Part shown: positions 33,670-47,475 of the stretch, in pieces
How the letters are laid out: each line of letters starts with the position of its first letter
How positions within the stretch are numbered: position 1 is the first letter of the stretch
Source of the DNA: Diphasiastrum complanatum
Lineage: Eukaryota; Streptophyta; Lycopodiopsida; Lycopodiales; Lycopodiaceae
NCBI GenBank assembly: GCA_029204225.1
Contig: CM055100.1
Span: 18,896,244 to 18,960,243, forward strand
Direction: 5' to 3'
Length of the DNA stretch: 64,000 nucleotides
The notes under the pieces: generated by a model
The model's database searches: none
What the model was told of the DNA's origin: nothing
Seen by the model: the letters and a program-made list of their open reading frames with translations, nothing else
Translations under genes and position numbers: made by a program

Positions 33670-34125
33670 TAATAATATATATTATATATAATCTATGCCA
33701 AAGTAACTTTGGAATCTGATATTGCGATGTTGAGTGTTTGATGTCCAAGGCAAACACCCAAAAGGATAAATGGTTCATCTAGCTAGGGTGTATGGGTACA
33801 GTTGTTGACTACCATAATAATCACTAGTTGCTTAATCAGGTACGCCAAAAAAAAAAAAAAAACACTAGCCCAATGAACGTGCACTACCATATGGCAAAGA
33901 GAGAACAAATAAAACACCGAACGGATATATAGTGTAATTGTGTGTTATTGAGAATTGACTATGAGATAGTGGTTAGTAAATGTAGAACAATTTTTAGTTT
34001 TTTGAGTTGCTCGATAGGTTGTTTACAATTGTCAGGATCATGAAGTATGTCTAGACTTATCCCCTAATATCTTGTGTCCATGGTGTAAAGATCACCTAGT
34101 GAATATCCGACTAGATCTTGTTGCA
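33670..34125. other. No gene recognised
   Basis: Nothing coding is visible in this stretch. Confidence 0.5.
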
Positions 34126-35127
34126 TGCAACCAAAAGGACACCTGTGGAGCAAAACCACCCAACCAACAGAAAATGGCTAGTTAGTACCCTAACCACTTC
34201 ACCCCCATGCCATGGTGAATGAATGCAAGAGAGGAGGGGCTCCTGGCTACAAGGATCAAAAAATCCAATAGGTAGATGGGCGAGTTTCCACTAGTATATA
34301 TTCTCTCCTAGGAGGAGAGAATATTCCTCTTAGGATCCCCATGCAACTTGGAATAGCAATTGACCTCCTATTCTTGCATTATAGTCAGACACCATGCCAG
34401 TGCTCCTATGTCCAATTATAGGTTTGGGCCCTCATATGATTATTAATTACTTTACTGGCCAAGTCCGGAATGATGAGACATAACTAATAACCACATACAC
34501 TGGAGTGACCGGCTATCCATGTCAGGAATTATTCCAAATCCCTCATATTGGACATGGACGTAACATTCCCCTCCCCTTAAACTAGTTCTGTCCTCAGAAC
34601 GAGCAGCTAGGGAAGATCCACATTTTTATGCTTTTAATTCTTTTCCATGAATCATTATCCTCAATCTGACCAACCATCCTAAGCAAGCACTCAGAGATGG
34701 AACGATTTCTCAATTGTTTATCTCTGATTCAGAGTACTCTTTCAGGTTCCAAAGCTACATTGAGCAATAAGTCCTCCAAATGGACAAAATCCTCAATATA
34801 TCCAGTTGTCATCATCACATAAACTAAATTTACATGATACACTAGATGATCAGTCGACCAAACCTGAAGATCAAGTTCAAAAACTAACAAATCTATCTTT
34901 TAACTTTCACATTTACCAATCCTTAGTTTAACTTCTTAGAGATGGAATCATTCTCAAATTATCTGCCTTTGCACTGAAGTATTATATTGACCTTTAGAAC
35001 TACACTAAGTGATAAATTTTCTATTGGGCTAGATTCTCTCCAATCTAGTAACGTCACCTTCATGTAACCTCAATTTACACGAATCTCTAGGTGAAATGTC
35101 ACTTCTTTTGGGATCAATAAAGACCAA
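34126..35127 (-). mobile_element. Chromovirus (Ty3/gypsy) 3' end and LTR, copy 1
   Basis: A 440-bp LTR (34126-34565, TG...CA) is followed on the right by a polypurine tract on the minus strand and then by remnants of the integrase C-terminus and chromodomain. The chromodomain-coding stretch occurs twice in tandem (about 34690-34860 and 34945-35100), diverged. The same structure recurs at 37813-38830. Confidence 0.75.
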
Positions 35128-35129
35128 GA

Positions 35130-36550
35130 ATAGCATAAATCTTATTGGAATAGTTTCTATGATGATCCTAGAGAAGATTTGCTAGTAATTAAGTGCCACA
35201 TCCATTTATGGAACCATACAGTTGCAATTGTAGGAGAAAATATAAACCTCACGATCAAGACAAATTCTAATATTCATGACGTATAAATTGGAGCACATTA
35301 AAAGTGTGCATTTCAAGCACTTATTCAAAATATCATATCTCATAAACTATGATGAATCACATCAAATCCTTTCACATGTGTGTTTTTCATATATACATTC
35401 ACCGATTAAAAATTTTGAGCTTCATTTGAGCAACTTATATGTAAGATATATTGTGTCAAACTTGTAGGGGTACTGATGAAACTTTGATATTTTCATATAA
35501 GGGACTACACTGTTGTGAATTTTACATTTAATTTTTAGTTCGTCTACTCTTAAAAAATCCTATATGATTATAGAAACATGTTAACAAAAAAAAAATTGAA
35601 TTTTGAGATCTACAGAAATAGATACATGCATCCAAAGTTACCTATTTAAGTGTTGATAAAAATCACCAAAACTGGAAATATTATATTTGAGTGTATAATA
35701 CAATGATTTTAACAATAGTTTTTTGGGTTGTCTACTTTAAAAAGTATTATATGACCATAGTAACATGTCTCTCACTTTTCTTTTTCAATTTGGAGTTATG
35801 TAGAGATAGATATGTGCATCTAAGACTACTCATGTCAAGTGCTGAAAAGTGTTGAAAATTATTGAAAAGTGCTAGAAAGTTGCAGCTCTTTTGGAGGTGC
35901 TTTTTGCAACCTTTTCTTTGGATATCTAATTTCAAAAATTCTTTATGACCATAGGAACATGTTTATTAAAAAAAATATTAAATTTGGAGTCCTATAGAGA
36001 TATCTACGTGCACCTAAAGTTACCCATGTGAAGTGCTGAAAATTGAAGTTTTTTTAGGGCAAATTGCCATCAATTGAGAGAGAAAAAAATTAAGTCTTCC
36101 AATAACACAATGAAAAGTCAAGTCTAGTTCCACATACAATTGAAAGATAGTTTGAAGTATGTGATTGGATTTGCTATTGTTTTGTGCTCGCTATTCATCT
36201 AATTTGTGCATGCTAATTACTGAATCGATTATAGAATTTTATTGCATTTAGTATTATGTCAAAATGAGTGAATGCTTCTCTGTTCTACTTAAATCTAATT
36301 ACGTTCTCTTATAGTTTTGTCTAATCTATCAAATACTTCTACACATCAATATTATCTTTGTTATGTTTGTCTAAAAAATCAATCTTATAGATTCTACAAT
36401 TTCAAAGCTAGAATCAAGTGGAATCAAATGTGGCAATTGTCACTATATTGTTGTTAGAAAGACATAGTCATACATTGAAGAAATGACCCATTCGTAGAGC
36501 TCGATAATACCATCTATCAAATGTTGTCATATCTATCTGGCATTCTTTTT
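35130..36550. other. No gene recognised
   Basis: Very AT-rich. It contains several loose repeats of a GACCATAGNAACATGTTTA...GAGATAGATA phrase (about 35565, 35755 and 35950), spaced about 190 bases. Confidence 0.5.
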
Positions 36551-36554
36551 TTAA

Positions 36555-37700
36555 TTCAGCACAATGAAGGATCTAAATCACTTAGATTGAATCCAAGTGA
36601 GATAAGGAAGAAATGTAGTCGAGCATGCCATGATCTTGGTGCTTGCTTCAAACCATACAAGCTTTTTTTTTGAGTAGGCACATTTTGTCTTCAAATCCAT
36701 GTTGAACGAAGCCCTCAGATTGTTGCATATAGATTTCCTCCTCAAGATAGCCATACAAGAAAGTAGTAGACACATCCATTTGAAAATGCATCCAATTGAA
36801 GTGTGAAGATAGATCAATCAAAATTCTAATTGTTGTCATCTTGGCCACTAGTGCAAAGGTCTCTTCATAATCCAAAGCTTTGATTTGTGCATAGCCTTTT
36901 GTCCATAGCCGAGTCTTAGGCTTGTTTATTGATCCATCTTGGTTATATTTGGTTCTAAAAGCCCATTTGCAACCAATTGCTTTCTTGTTAGATGGTAGAT
37001 CTACCAATTGCCAAGCATGATTTTCAATCAATGCATTGTATTCTATGATCATAGCTTCATACCAATCTTTTGAATATAATGTTTCTTGAACACATGAAGG
37101 TTCATCGAAGGGAGTGAAGATAGCATTAGAAATGTTACCAACTTTGGCTTGCCGACCTTTTTAAAAATAAGTGAGTCTTAAAGGCTCTGACTTGATCTTC
37201 TTGGAGATATAAGATCTTGCTTCAAGTCCTCTCCATCAATGACTTGAACATTTTGTGGTTTTGATCAAACAAATTTGTGGAAGTCCCATCTAGTTTAAAG
37301 ATGTTTCTTTTATGAAATATTAGATCTCTACCAGTTACAATCTTCTTAGTAGAAATTACTTAGATCCTATAAGCTTTGCTTGAAGAACAATAACTAACAA
37401 AAACTCCCTTCCTTGAATTTGAATCTTCTTTTGTTTTTACATTAAGAGGTACATAGACAAAGCATATAGATCCAAATATCCTCAAATGACTAACATTTGC
37501 TTTCTTCTTACACAACAATTCATATGGTGTTTTACCATCTATAGCACTACTTGATAATCTATTACAAAAATAAGTAGCACAAGAAATTGCTTCTCCCCAA
37601 AAGGATTTGAGAAGATGAGTATCCAACTTTAAGGCCTTTGCACATTCACACAGAGTATGATTTTTTCTCTCGGCAATTGAGAATACTTTCTGGCTCATGT
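36555..37700 (-). mobile_element. Ty1/copia fragment (integrase C-terminus to RT)
   Basis: Frame 37360-37698 is the end of the integrase (ERKNHTLCECAKAL, HLRIFGSICFVYVP). Frame 36648-37052 starts the reverse transcriptase (IGCKWAFRTKYNQDGSI, RILIDLSSHFNWMHFQMDVSTTFLYGYLEEEIYMQQ). The conserved NAFL is altered to TTFL. No LTRs are attached, and the fragment sits between the two chromovirus copies. Confidence 0.8.
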
Positions 37701-37812
37701 GAAAGTTGCTAAGAATCCATGGGGAGAACTAGAACAATGTCCCTTAATAGATTTTCTGATCTAGTTAAAGCCTTTTGTAACTGACTAACATGGAATACTG
37801 TATGGAGTTGTC

Positions 37813-38830
37813 TGCAACCAAAAGGACACCTGTGGAGCAAAAGCACCCAACCAACAGAAAATGGCTAGTCAATACCCTAACCACTTCACCCCCATGTCAT
37901 GGTGAATGAATGCAAGAGAAGAGGGGCTTCTGGCTACAAAGATTAGAAAATCCAATAGGTAGATGGGTGAGTTTCCACCAGTATATATTCTCTCCCTAGA
38001 GGAGAGAATATTTCTCTTAGGATTCCCATTTAACCTGAAATAGCAATTGACCTCCTATTGCATTATAACAATCAAACAACAGTAAGTGCTCCTATGTCCA
38101 ATTATAGGTATGGGCCCTCACATGATTAATCAATTACTTTAACGGCCAAGCCCGGAATGATGAGGCATAAGTAATAACCACATACACTAGAGTGACAGGG
38201 TATCCATGTCAGGAATTATTCTGAATCCCGCATACTAGATGTGGACGTAACATTCTTCCCCCCTTAAACCAGTTTTGTCCTCATAACGAGCAGCTAGGGA
38301 AGATCTACATTTGTATGCTTTTAATTCTTTCCCATGAATCATTATCCTTGATCTAACCAACCAACCCAATCAAGTACCTAGAGATAGAACGATTCCTCAT
38401 ATGTTTATCTTTGATTCTGAGTACTCTTTCAGATTCCAAAGGTACATTGAGCAATAAGTCCTCCAAATGGGTAAGATCCTCAACACATTCAACTACCATC
38501 ATCATATAAACTAAATTTATGTAATACACAGCGGTCGACCAATCATGAAGATCAAATTCAAAAGCTAACAAATCAATCCTTTAACTTTTACATTTACCCT
38601 GAAAATCAATTTTCTGTCTGATCTCAATATCAAATAAGTACTTAGAGATGGAATAGTTCTTAAATTGTCTATCTCTGCAGTGAAGTACTATATCTACCTT
38701 TAGAACTACAATAAGAGATAACTTTTTCTATTGGGCATGATTCTCTCCAATCTAGCAACATCACTTTCATGTAACCTCATTTTACATGAATGTTTGTGTG
38801 AAATGTCGCCTTTTATTGGAAATCAATGTT
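37813..38830 (-). mobile_element. Chromovirus 3' end and LTR, copy 2
   Basis: The LTR 37813-38252 is also 440 bp. The readable peptide at 38353-38571 has HLEDLLLNVPLESERVLRIKDKHMRNRSIS, part of the integrase C-terminal spacer and chromodomain. It carries the same internal tandem duplication and nearly the same internal end point as copy 1. Confidence 0.75.
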
Positions 38831-39570
38831 TAAAAGTTAAAGATCCAAATAATTATAGTCCGAGACTATCTACAATTTCTTGCAAACCTGTCATAAATGC
38901 TTCTTGGTACCAATACACTTAGAATTTTTCCAAAAAAACTAAGGTACAACAATTCATCTTACCAAAATCTCTAGGAGATCCATCAAGATAAAAATGACTT
39001 CAACTCAGTCCTGGGTATCTCATATACTCTCTTGATTAAGTGCTCTTATTCCTAGCATCATATGCAAGGAAATAGCAACTATTAAATCTTAGTAGACTTG
39101 TCTGTTTCCTGATTAACCGGAGATTTAGGCTGAAAACAATACACAAGCATTCCTTGACTACAATCTGTAGTAGAATTTCATCCACTAAAATAAGCAAATT
39201 CCTCATAAGTAAACAAATTACTTAATGAAAATGCCTATGAGATTTTCATAAACTCAAATATGCACCGGAGTAAAGAAATTTAGAGTTCAAATAACAGATC
39301 TAAATCCTTGACTCGTTCACTTGATCAAGAATTACTCATCTCTTAAGAATCATCACATTCCCTTATGATTTTCTAATGTCCACTAGGTGCCAATTTATGA
39401 TTCTTCAATTATAACATTTTTTTACAAGATTCCAAAACCATACTTAATCATCAAAAGATACTGGAGTATATGTACAACATACCACTCAGAAAATATAAGA
39501 AACATTTTGAAATCTTTTCCACAAGGAAAATTACTGGATTCTGTGAATATTCTACAATCTCGATTCTTAA
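38831..39570. other. No gene recognised
   Basis: AT-rich DNA with no recognisable feature. Confidence 0.5.
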
Positions 39571-39571
39571 C

Positions 39572-39743
39572 GGGTGCGATTTTTTGGCGAGCATTTCATG
39601 TGAGCATATGTTGGCGAGCAGATATTGGCGAGCATTTTTTAGAAAATGTGTACAATGGTGAGCAAATTTGAAACTTTAGGAGCAGATATTGGCGAGCATT
39701 TTTTAGAAAATGTGAACAATGGCGAGCAAATTTGAAACTTTAG
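39572..39743 (+). repeat. GGCGAGC cluster with 64-bp tandem duplication
   Basis: The shared motif GGTGCGATTTTTTGGCGAGC starts the block. GGCGAGC or GGTGAGC recurs about seven times within 150 bases. A 64-base unit (GAGCAGATATTGGCGAGCAT...) is repeated at 39616 and 39680. Confidence 0.75.
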
Positions 39744-39749
39744 GACCCT

Positions 39750-40252
39750 GTTTTAAATAGTATTTTTTTTGGGTTTAGGGTTTGGAGTGTGATGTACAGT
39801 TTTTTGTCAGGTATCCTCTCACGTGCCGAAGTTATACTAGTTATTAATTAAATTCATACTGGAGGATCGCTAAGTGTGTCCAATATTTTGTATTCTAAAG
39901 ACTGGAACATTGCTACAATTAAATTATGACCCGTTGAGGTATATTTGCTAGAAATATACCTGTTTTTACCAGGAGCAAAGTGGCGAATATCTCAGCTAAA
40001 TTTGCTTAATAGTGATTCTCATTTATGTACAAAGTATAAGCATCTAGTGAAAACTGTGTACTTAGAGTATAGCTCAAGGTTTGTTTATTCAATACCATGT
40101 GACAAGAAGGGGTCAATTTTAGTTAGATCTGGAGAGCCAAATTGATCTAGTAATTCATTCAATATTCTTTTTCATAAATACATTCCTTACATTTATTTTC
40201 AGCCTTGTTCATTGACAAATGAATGCTCTCTTTGATGTATACTACTACTATT

Positions 40253-40255
<3 letters not shown>
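39750..40255. other. No gene recognised
   Basis: Nothing assignable. Confidence 0.5.

Positions 40256-40257
<2 letters not shown>

Positions 40258-40341
<84 letters not shown>
40258..40341. repeat. (TA)n microsatellite
   Basis: About 84 uninterrupted bases. Confidence 0.98.
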
Positions 40342-40345
<4 letters not shown>

Positions 40346-43300
40346 ATAGTAAATTTGAAATAAATTTAGTTTAATCTATTAATTAGAATCTAGAATATTT
40401 TAATATCTCAAACTTAAAAGGTCGCACTCAAATGTCATGATTTTACATTAAACTGTCTGCAAAAAAATTGATGTTAGGTTTGGGTCAAACATGTGACTAT
40501 ATTCCAGTATGAAGATTCCTTGAAAGATTCCATTACAAGAACAACACTAACGAAATAGAAATGTTGCCAAGGCTGTGGCTATGTATACAAGGGCTTGGCA
40601 TCATTTGTGCTTGAATCAGTGAAACTAAGATATAGAAGGTTCACACTTGGAGAATTGTCATCACTTCAGTGGTGCATCTTTTTTTAGTAGAAAATATAGT
40701 ATTCAGTTTTACTAGTCTTTTATCATCTTTCTCGTTTGTGCTTGAACTTTGATTATAGAATGCTATTGCTTTTTGTCAAATTCCTCGCTATAATCCCTCC
40801 ATCCATAGAGAACAAAGATTGTACATATGAAGGAAACTTACAAAACTTTCAATACACATATAAGAAGATGAAAATGCACCCTTTACATCCTTATTTCAAA
40901 AACATTTCTAGATTATATCTAAAATATTAATCTTTGCATTTCAAATGCATGCATGTGGCCACCTGATTTTGTTGTGTAGTTATTGGAGGTGTTGAAATAA
41001 TGGTGCTTCTTGAGACAGGTGTTGAGCCTCTTGAATTCTCCTCTGTTGCCTAGGAACACAACAAACATACTGTGTATGGAGCCTCAAGTACTCACATTAC
41101 TTAATATAAGACCTAGGATGCTTGTGTTTCTTGAGCCAAATGTTGAGTGTCTCCAATCCTCCTTTACAGTCTAGGTACACAACAAACAGGCTGTTTATGG
41201 AGCCTCAAACACACATTACTTCACATCACACGTAGGATGCATGTGTGCAAAATTGAGCTATTCAACCTTGTTCACTTGTAGTGTAAAAATTCATGATGGT
41301 TGTTAGAGCTTTTCTACAACATGATTGTGAATGACATTGGGTAATGGTTTGTGCAAGAACTTCATGCAAAATATAAGAAGTCTGACCATCCTCTCTGAAC
41401 CCCGCAACGATAATGTTTCACAATGACAGTTTTCATGAGTTTGGCCTACGCAAGTTGCTGATATTTGGAACTGCACTCCCTGTAGTATGATGGAAGATCT
41501 TCTGTTTGTTAATATTTTCCATCATGGGCTAATAATTGGCCATGCTAGCGAAATTTGAGATTACTTTTTATAGTTCTTTTGACAATTTGAAGTTGTTTAC
41601 AAAGCTACTATGTTGTCAACGTCAATCAATAGATTTTTTAGTTGCAGGTGCCATCTTGAATAATGTAATGTTTCTGAATGTGGGCTGTTTGCTGGCATCT
41701 TCCCAAATGTGGGCTATTGGTTGACATATTCTTTCCAAGGTATTGTCTTCTCTTGCTAAATGTCTCACTGGTCCCCGTAGTTGATGTCTACCTTGACTGA
41801 TATGCATCAAAAAATAAGAAGGTGCATACCAGAATGTCAACAACAATTTTACTAAATGCCAAAATATGACGATGTCCATGAAAATTTTGAAGGCATTCAC
41901 AATGCTAGTTTGGGTATGAAAAAAAAAAATCTAATCAAAAGGTCCAATTATAAGAAAGACTGCAGTATATGCGTTGGATCTCATAATATTCAGGCATCTC
42001 AAGCTGTATTGCTCCTCGCTCTTCAACTCAGATGCTGCTAAAAAGATCAATCACGGAAGAGAATAGTATCTCCCTTGCATGTCATAATATACAAGGATCT
42101 CAAACTATGATCCTTGCTCTTCACCTCATCCATGGAACACAACATAGACCATCCTCTTTAGGCAAAAGAACCCAATAGATAGATTAGCCACAACTTTTCT
42201 GAAGCAATTTCCAAAAAGAACGAGAAAGTATGCAACAATTGCTCTCCAACCACCCATAGAAACATGAAAACCAGCCATGCCGCATATGTGGCCTTCATAG
42301 TCACATGTGTACATGTGCATGACGTGCATGACATTCATTTGTACATATACATGACATTCATTTGTACATATGCATGACATGCATGACTTCTGTGAACCAC
42401 AGTTTATTATGATGGCATGCATGGGTGTGTGGACCACCCTCGGGTATCATAAGAAGTTAGGAAAGGTCGAGAAGAACTTGCATAGCTAAATCTTGACTAC
42501 TAAAGCTCATACTAGTGATGCATCTGAATTTGAATGGTTTCGAACCTTTTCAATTCGAAGTGAGAGCCAAACCTTTAATTTTCTACTAGTCAAAAGTTAG
42601 AACTTGCTTAAATAGGTTTTCAAGCACGACATTCAATAATGTGAGAGGTAACTTTAAGGCGTCTTATGGCAATTTATGTTAAAAACACATTATTCTTGCT
42701 ACTTTTTCACATGAATTTTATTCCTTTCATACTTTGCTCGGTTCAAAACTTTCAAAAAAAAATTAAACCTTCATATTCATGTATTAATATGCCAATCTTG
42801 TTCGAATTTAGTTGCAACAATGCTCACATGTCTAGACTTTATTCAAGCGATATGTCTACCACATTAACACTTATATCTACCACAGTGGAACTTGTAAGAA
42901 TCTATAATCAACAATTTGTCTGATTTCAATACTGTCTTATCCAACGAAGAAAACAAACTCACATGAGCCTCTCCTCATGGTGTTTCAGGCCTCACTTCAC
43001 CTCGACTAGTTTGTAATTAGAACCTAAGTCACTTTTGAAACCGCGTCATCCAAAGAACAATAGAAACTTATATTTTATGATGAGTTTATTACATTTGTAT
43101 GATTGATGATGTAAATTGGAACTTTTTTGTTGCTTGTGGTTTTCTACTAGTGAATAATAACTAGCATGATGGTCGGATTTTTGTAAGTTTTTACGTAACC
43201 TCTTTTTATTATTATTTTAGGCTAGATCATTGTCATTAATGAGGTATAGTAAAGTGGTGTGGCATTAATATCAACAACTATTGCATATTGGAGGATGAAA

Positions 43301-44180
43301 AATTCCACTTCTCATGTGCCTTGTCAAGGATGCAGAACTATAATTGCTCATGTGTGCCATCTTTTACTTTTGAGCTAGTACTGTCTTGTACTGTTAATGA
43401 CATATATTTAAGATTTTCATGGGCATAACTTATTGATGGATTTGATCTTCTTGCTGTAATTTCCCTTGAGATAAAATTAGGTATATCTCTGCTACCAAGG
43501 CCATTATGGAAGTGAAGCAAAGACTGGTTCTTCTATGGAATTCTATCACATATACTGAAATAGTCCACTGAATGGTCTTTCTTGCAGAAGGTTGTTTTGA
43601 ACATTATTTGAACAGAACTATCAAAAAGATTATCTGTGTGGCATTCAAATTGACTTATTTGGATTCTACTTGTCAAATCTGTTAGCGCAGCTACATGGGG
43701 TGAGCGAGAAAAGGGTGTGACATCAGTCAGTGCTGAAGTGATCGTTGGTGATGACAATGCAAAAAGTGTGTCACTCTTACGAGTAGCCTTAGGATTAGAT
43801 TTACAAGGTGCCTTTGCTTTTAGGGCACCTTTGGCATTCTATAAGATAGTGTCTCCTTTTCGCCTGTCACCATAACGTGTGTAAAAACACAGTGTCGCGA
43901 CTCTTTTGCCTTTTCTTCGTTTGTGCAAATTTGCATGTAAATATGCAGACTGCGCGACAACGTTAGTAAATATGCAGCATGAATGGAGGCAAATTAAAAT
44001 GGGATTTAAGGAGAGTAGAGGGAATAAATCCAACATATCAAATCCTATCAGGCCATGGTACCACTAAGACCAAGCGCCAGGAGCAAGTGGTCCTTGCAAA
44101 AGCTACAAGCATAAGAGAAGTTGTTCCAGGGATTTGAGGTCAAGCAAAAAAGTTACGTCGATCCATCATCAACACAGTTA
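40342..44180. other. No gene recognised
   Basis: No coding sequence is recognisable over about 3.8 kb apart from the small duplications listed separately. A CATGAC/GTACATAT simple repeat lies at 42295-42392. Confidence 0.5.
41003..41245 (+). repeat. ~121-bp tandem duplication
   Basis: The halves, starting at 41003 and 41124, share GTGYTTCTTGAG, AATYCTCCT, CTAGGNACACAACAAACA, TATGGAGCCTCAA and TAGGATGC blocks. They are clearly diverged, so the duplication is old. Confidence 0.8.
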
Positions 44181-44185
44181 GGATT

Positions 44186-44973
44186 TGTTAGAATTGGCAA
44201 AAGCTAAATACCATAATGACTTGTACCTATCATCATTAGACATGTGTGGATCCTGTTCCCATGTGTGAAATTTATGCCTAAGTCATCTAGATACATCTAG
44301 GTTGTACATCTCATTTAATTTGGAAACTAGTGATTAAATTGGCCAAAAACTAGTTTAGTAGTATTATGCCACTTGGAACCATTATAGCGGTAGAAAATGC
44401 TACATCACATGGGTAGGAGTGGTCTCCCACGTGTGAAATGTCAAGCATATAGTTCAGATCCATTGTATATAGATTTTATATGAGTCAAATGACAAATCTC
44501 CTAAATTGTAAGAGTTATCTCCTAAATTGTAGGAATCTAGAAGGTCAACACTAGCCACCAATGATGATGTGGTGAATTAGTGGAATCTTAGCCAAAGTGG
44601 ATATGGATAAGCACTATGAGGTGTCTCACATGTGCTGGATATGGCTTAGAGAGAGATTATGCAGATGATGAGAAACATTGATTTGGGAGCAGCCTTGGTG
44701 TGTTCACTCTCTTAAGCAAGTTCTTTGTGGATGAATGCCTAGGATTTCTTAAGTAAACTTATTTTTTGTTAGCAGGCCATACAGTGGCTGTACTTCACAC
44801 GTGTGAAGCCTTTGGATCATTATTTTTTGTTGTTCTTGTTTGGATATATAGAAATTGTCAAGTAGAAGCTAGATTTGGATGCTAGTTTTGATATAGATCA
44901 AGATTCCAACTATCCAATCACTCTTATTGATCTTTTGTAGATCAAATTGAGTCCATTAATCTGAAATTTCACA
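44186..44973 (+). repeat. 5' LTR
   Basis: TGTTAGAATTGG...TTTCACA, directly followed by the primer-binding site. Confidence 0.9.
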
Positions 44974-44985
44974 TGGTATCAGAGC
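44974..44985 (+). other. Primer-binding site (tRNA-iMet type)
   Basis: Exact TGGTATCAGAGC. Confidence 0.9.
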
Positions 44986-45479
44986 CAAGTCTAAGGCTTT
45001 GATAATAATCCAAATCTCTTCATTTTGCAAAAAGCATTGGTGCTAGAATCAATTTGAAGGAAGACGACTCTAACCAATAGTTTACTTGATGATTTGAAGT
45101 TAAAATGAGTGTGTAAAGTTCAAGTGTACTTCCCACACATGTGAGAGGCTGCTGAAATTGTAATTTCACCATATCTATGTGATTTTTCCATATTTGTCCT
45201 TCAAACAAGATTGTGAGAGTGAAATTAGTGATTTGCTTTGTAAACCATTCTAAACACCATAGGGAGGCATAGGCACTTCCAAGAGTCAAATCAAATTTTT
45301 CCAAGAGGATAGTGTGTGTAGAATTTTATTTCCCAAGTCTTTTTGAGTTTAAGATCATTATACATCTTACTTCTTGAGTTTTGTGAGATTCAAGTGAGTA
45401 GCCTTGTGGCTAAATTCTGAGAAAGAGAGAAGGGAGAGCCTTTAAATAGTGCATTTGTTGTACTTGTTACTAGTAAAAA

Positions 45480-46239
45480 TGGGTTCAATTGGAGCCTATC
45501 TTCTTGAAGCTAGTAAAAGGTTGAATTCAAGTAAATATTCAATTTGGAAAGTAAGAACGGAGTCACTTTTAGTGCTCCAAGATATGTATGATCTTGTTGT
45601 TGGTGAGGAGGAAGAGCCTCAAGGAGGATAGAAGTTGCTTCACGTACCTCGACCAAGGAGGCTTAGGACTCCTTGAGAGGGATTTATGAATCCAAGAACA
45701 CCTCTAGAGTGCTTATGCTTAGAAATAGGGTTCTACAAAGCAGTAGAGGTAGTGATGAGAGTGCCCAAGAATATGTCTTGAGGATAAAATCTCTCAATAA
45801 AGAACTTTCCATCATAAGTGAGAAAATCAAAGATGATGAGCTTGTGCAAATCATCCTAAATGGTCTTGGAGATGAGTTCTCCAATCTAGTACAAAGTTTT
45901 GCCATACAAGATTCCTTACCTTCTATTGACAAGCTCCATAGTGTGCTTGTGGCCGAGGAGAGTAGGATCCTACATGTGAGACAAAGGATTGGTTCCTTGA
46001 ATCTACACGATGGAGATGAGAAGGTCAACTTCTCAAGCAAAGGCAAAATGAAGTCCAAGAAAAATATCCAAAGCATGGAAGCCAAGAGTGATGATGATCA
46101 AGAATCAAGCTCTAAAGGAAACAAGAAAGAAAAGCCAAACAAAAGTGCTTCTTTTGTGGAAAGAAGGAGCGCTTTGCATCCGAGTGCGGCAAAGAGAAGA
46201 ATGCACAAAGTGAGAGCAAGCAAGCAACCTTACCCCTGA
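45480..46239 (+). pseudogene. copia gag (UBN2-type), broken
   Basis: The start MGSIGAYLLEASKRLNSSKY (45480) leads to a stop and a deletion near 45630. The frame 45673-46239 then resumes at the IYESKNTSRVLMLRN block and runs through ELVQIILNGLGDEFSNLVQ and LPSIDKLHSVLV. The zinc knuckle (CFFCGKKERFASEC, histidine replaced by phenylalanine) is in another frame at about 46145-46190. Confidence 0.8.
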
Positions 46240-46276
46240 GGAGGAGGAGTATCATGAGGATGAAGTTGATTAATCT

Positions 46277-46966
46277 TTGATGGCATCTACACCAACAAGC
46301 AAGAGCTACTCCAATGACACATGGTGGATCGAAAGTGCGATTAGTTCCCACATGACATTCCAAAATGATTTATTCTCAACTCTTCTACCTTTTGTAGGTT
46401 GTAAAAAGTCTATTCTAACAGCAAGTGATCAAGAATGTAGAATAGATGGAGTGGGAACAATCTTTTTAAGTCTTGGACCCTCTAAAAGATTAGATCTAGA
46501 AAATGTACTCTATGTTCCTAATCTTACTAAGAGCTTGCTAAGTGTTGGACAATTAATGGATAGTGGTTTAGATGTCCATTTTAAGCAAGGTGTTTGCTCT
46601 ATTATGATGAATGACACTTGCATTGTAAAGGGATTCAAGCGAGGGAGGCTATTTAATCTTGATGCTAATGTATTTCTTGGAAGTGTGAACATGGCTAAGG
46701 AGGAGCTTACACAAGTGGAGCTTTGGCATAAGTGGTTGGGCCACCCCAACTTCAAATATATGGAGACCCTATGCACAAAGGAGCTTGAACTCGACCTTCC
46801 AAAAGCATTTTCAAAGTGTGAAAAGAGCTGTGAGGCTTGTAGCCTCTCAAAGGCTCACAAGCAACCATTTGCTAACTCTTCTACTAGATCTTCTAAGTCA
46901 TTAGATCTCATTCATAGTGATGTGCACTCTTCTTTACAAGTATCTAATGGAAGTGCATTAATGTGA
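46277..46966 (+). pseudogene. copia protease, pre-integrase and integrase start
   Basis: The protease site reads ESAISSHMT where DSGASSHMT is expected, so the catalytic Asp and Gly are lost. Downstream are VLYVPNLTKSLLSVGQL, ELWHKWLGHPNF with CEACSLSKAHKQPF (integrase zinc domain) and LDLIHSDVHSSLQ (first catalytic Asp), after which the frame ends at a deletion. Confidence 0.85.
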
Positions 46967-47475
46967 ATAAGTGAAGCATCCAAAGTGGACACTTATATCC
47001 ATAAGCAAGTAGTTAGCCTTATTGAGATGGAAATACTTTTTGGTTCCAATATTAGAAAAATCATGCCAAGTTGTGGTGATTTTTGGACTTATGTTTCTAG
47101 CATAAGTAATATTGATGATCATAGAAAGTGCACATTGTATGATCATGTTTGTAGTGATCATCATGAGACATGGAGGTCTTAGATTTCCATCAAGGAGGAG
47201 CATGCACATCAAGAAGGAGAATGCCTCAAGGTCAAGAATCTACATGAAATTTTGAAGGAATCAATTTGGAAGTGCTAGAATGGTGCAAAGCTCCCAAGTT
47301 CATCAAAGAAGTCAACATCAAGGAGGCACTATCATGGATATGGTGATCTTGGATCTTCATCAAACTCATCGGTTGATCTTCACACCTTTGAACCAGCAAG
47401 GATATTTGAAGACCAATTCAGCCCATGGAGTCAAGCTTAAGATCATCATGCTTCTATCAAGTTACTTTTGAGGAG

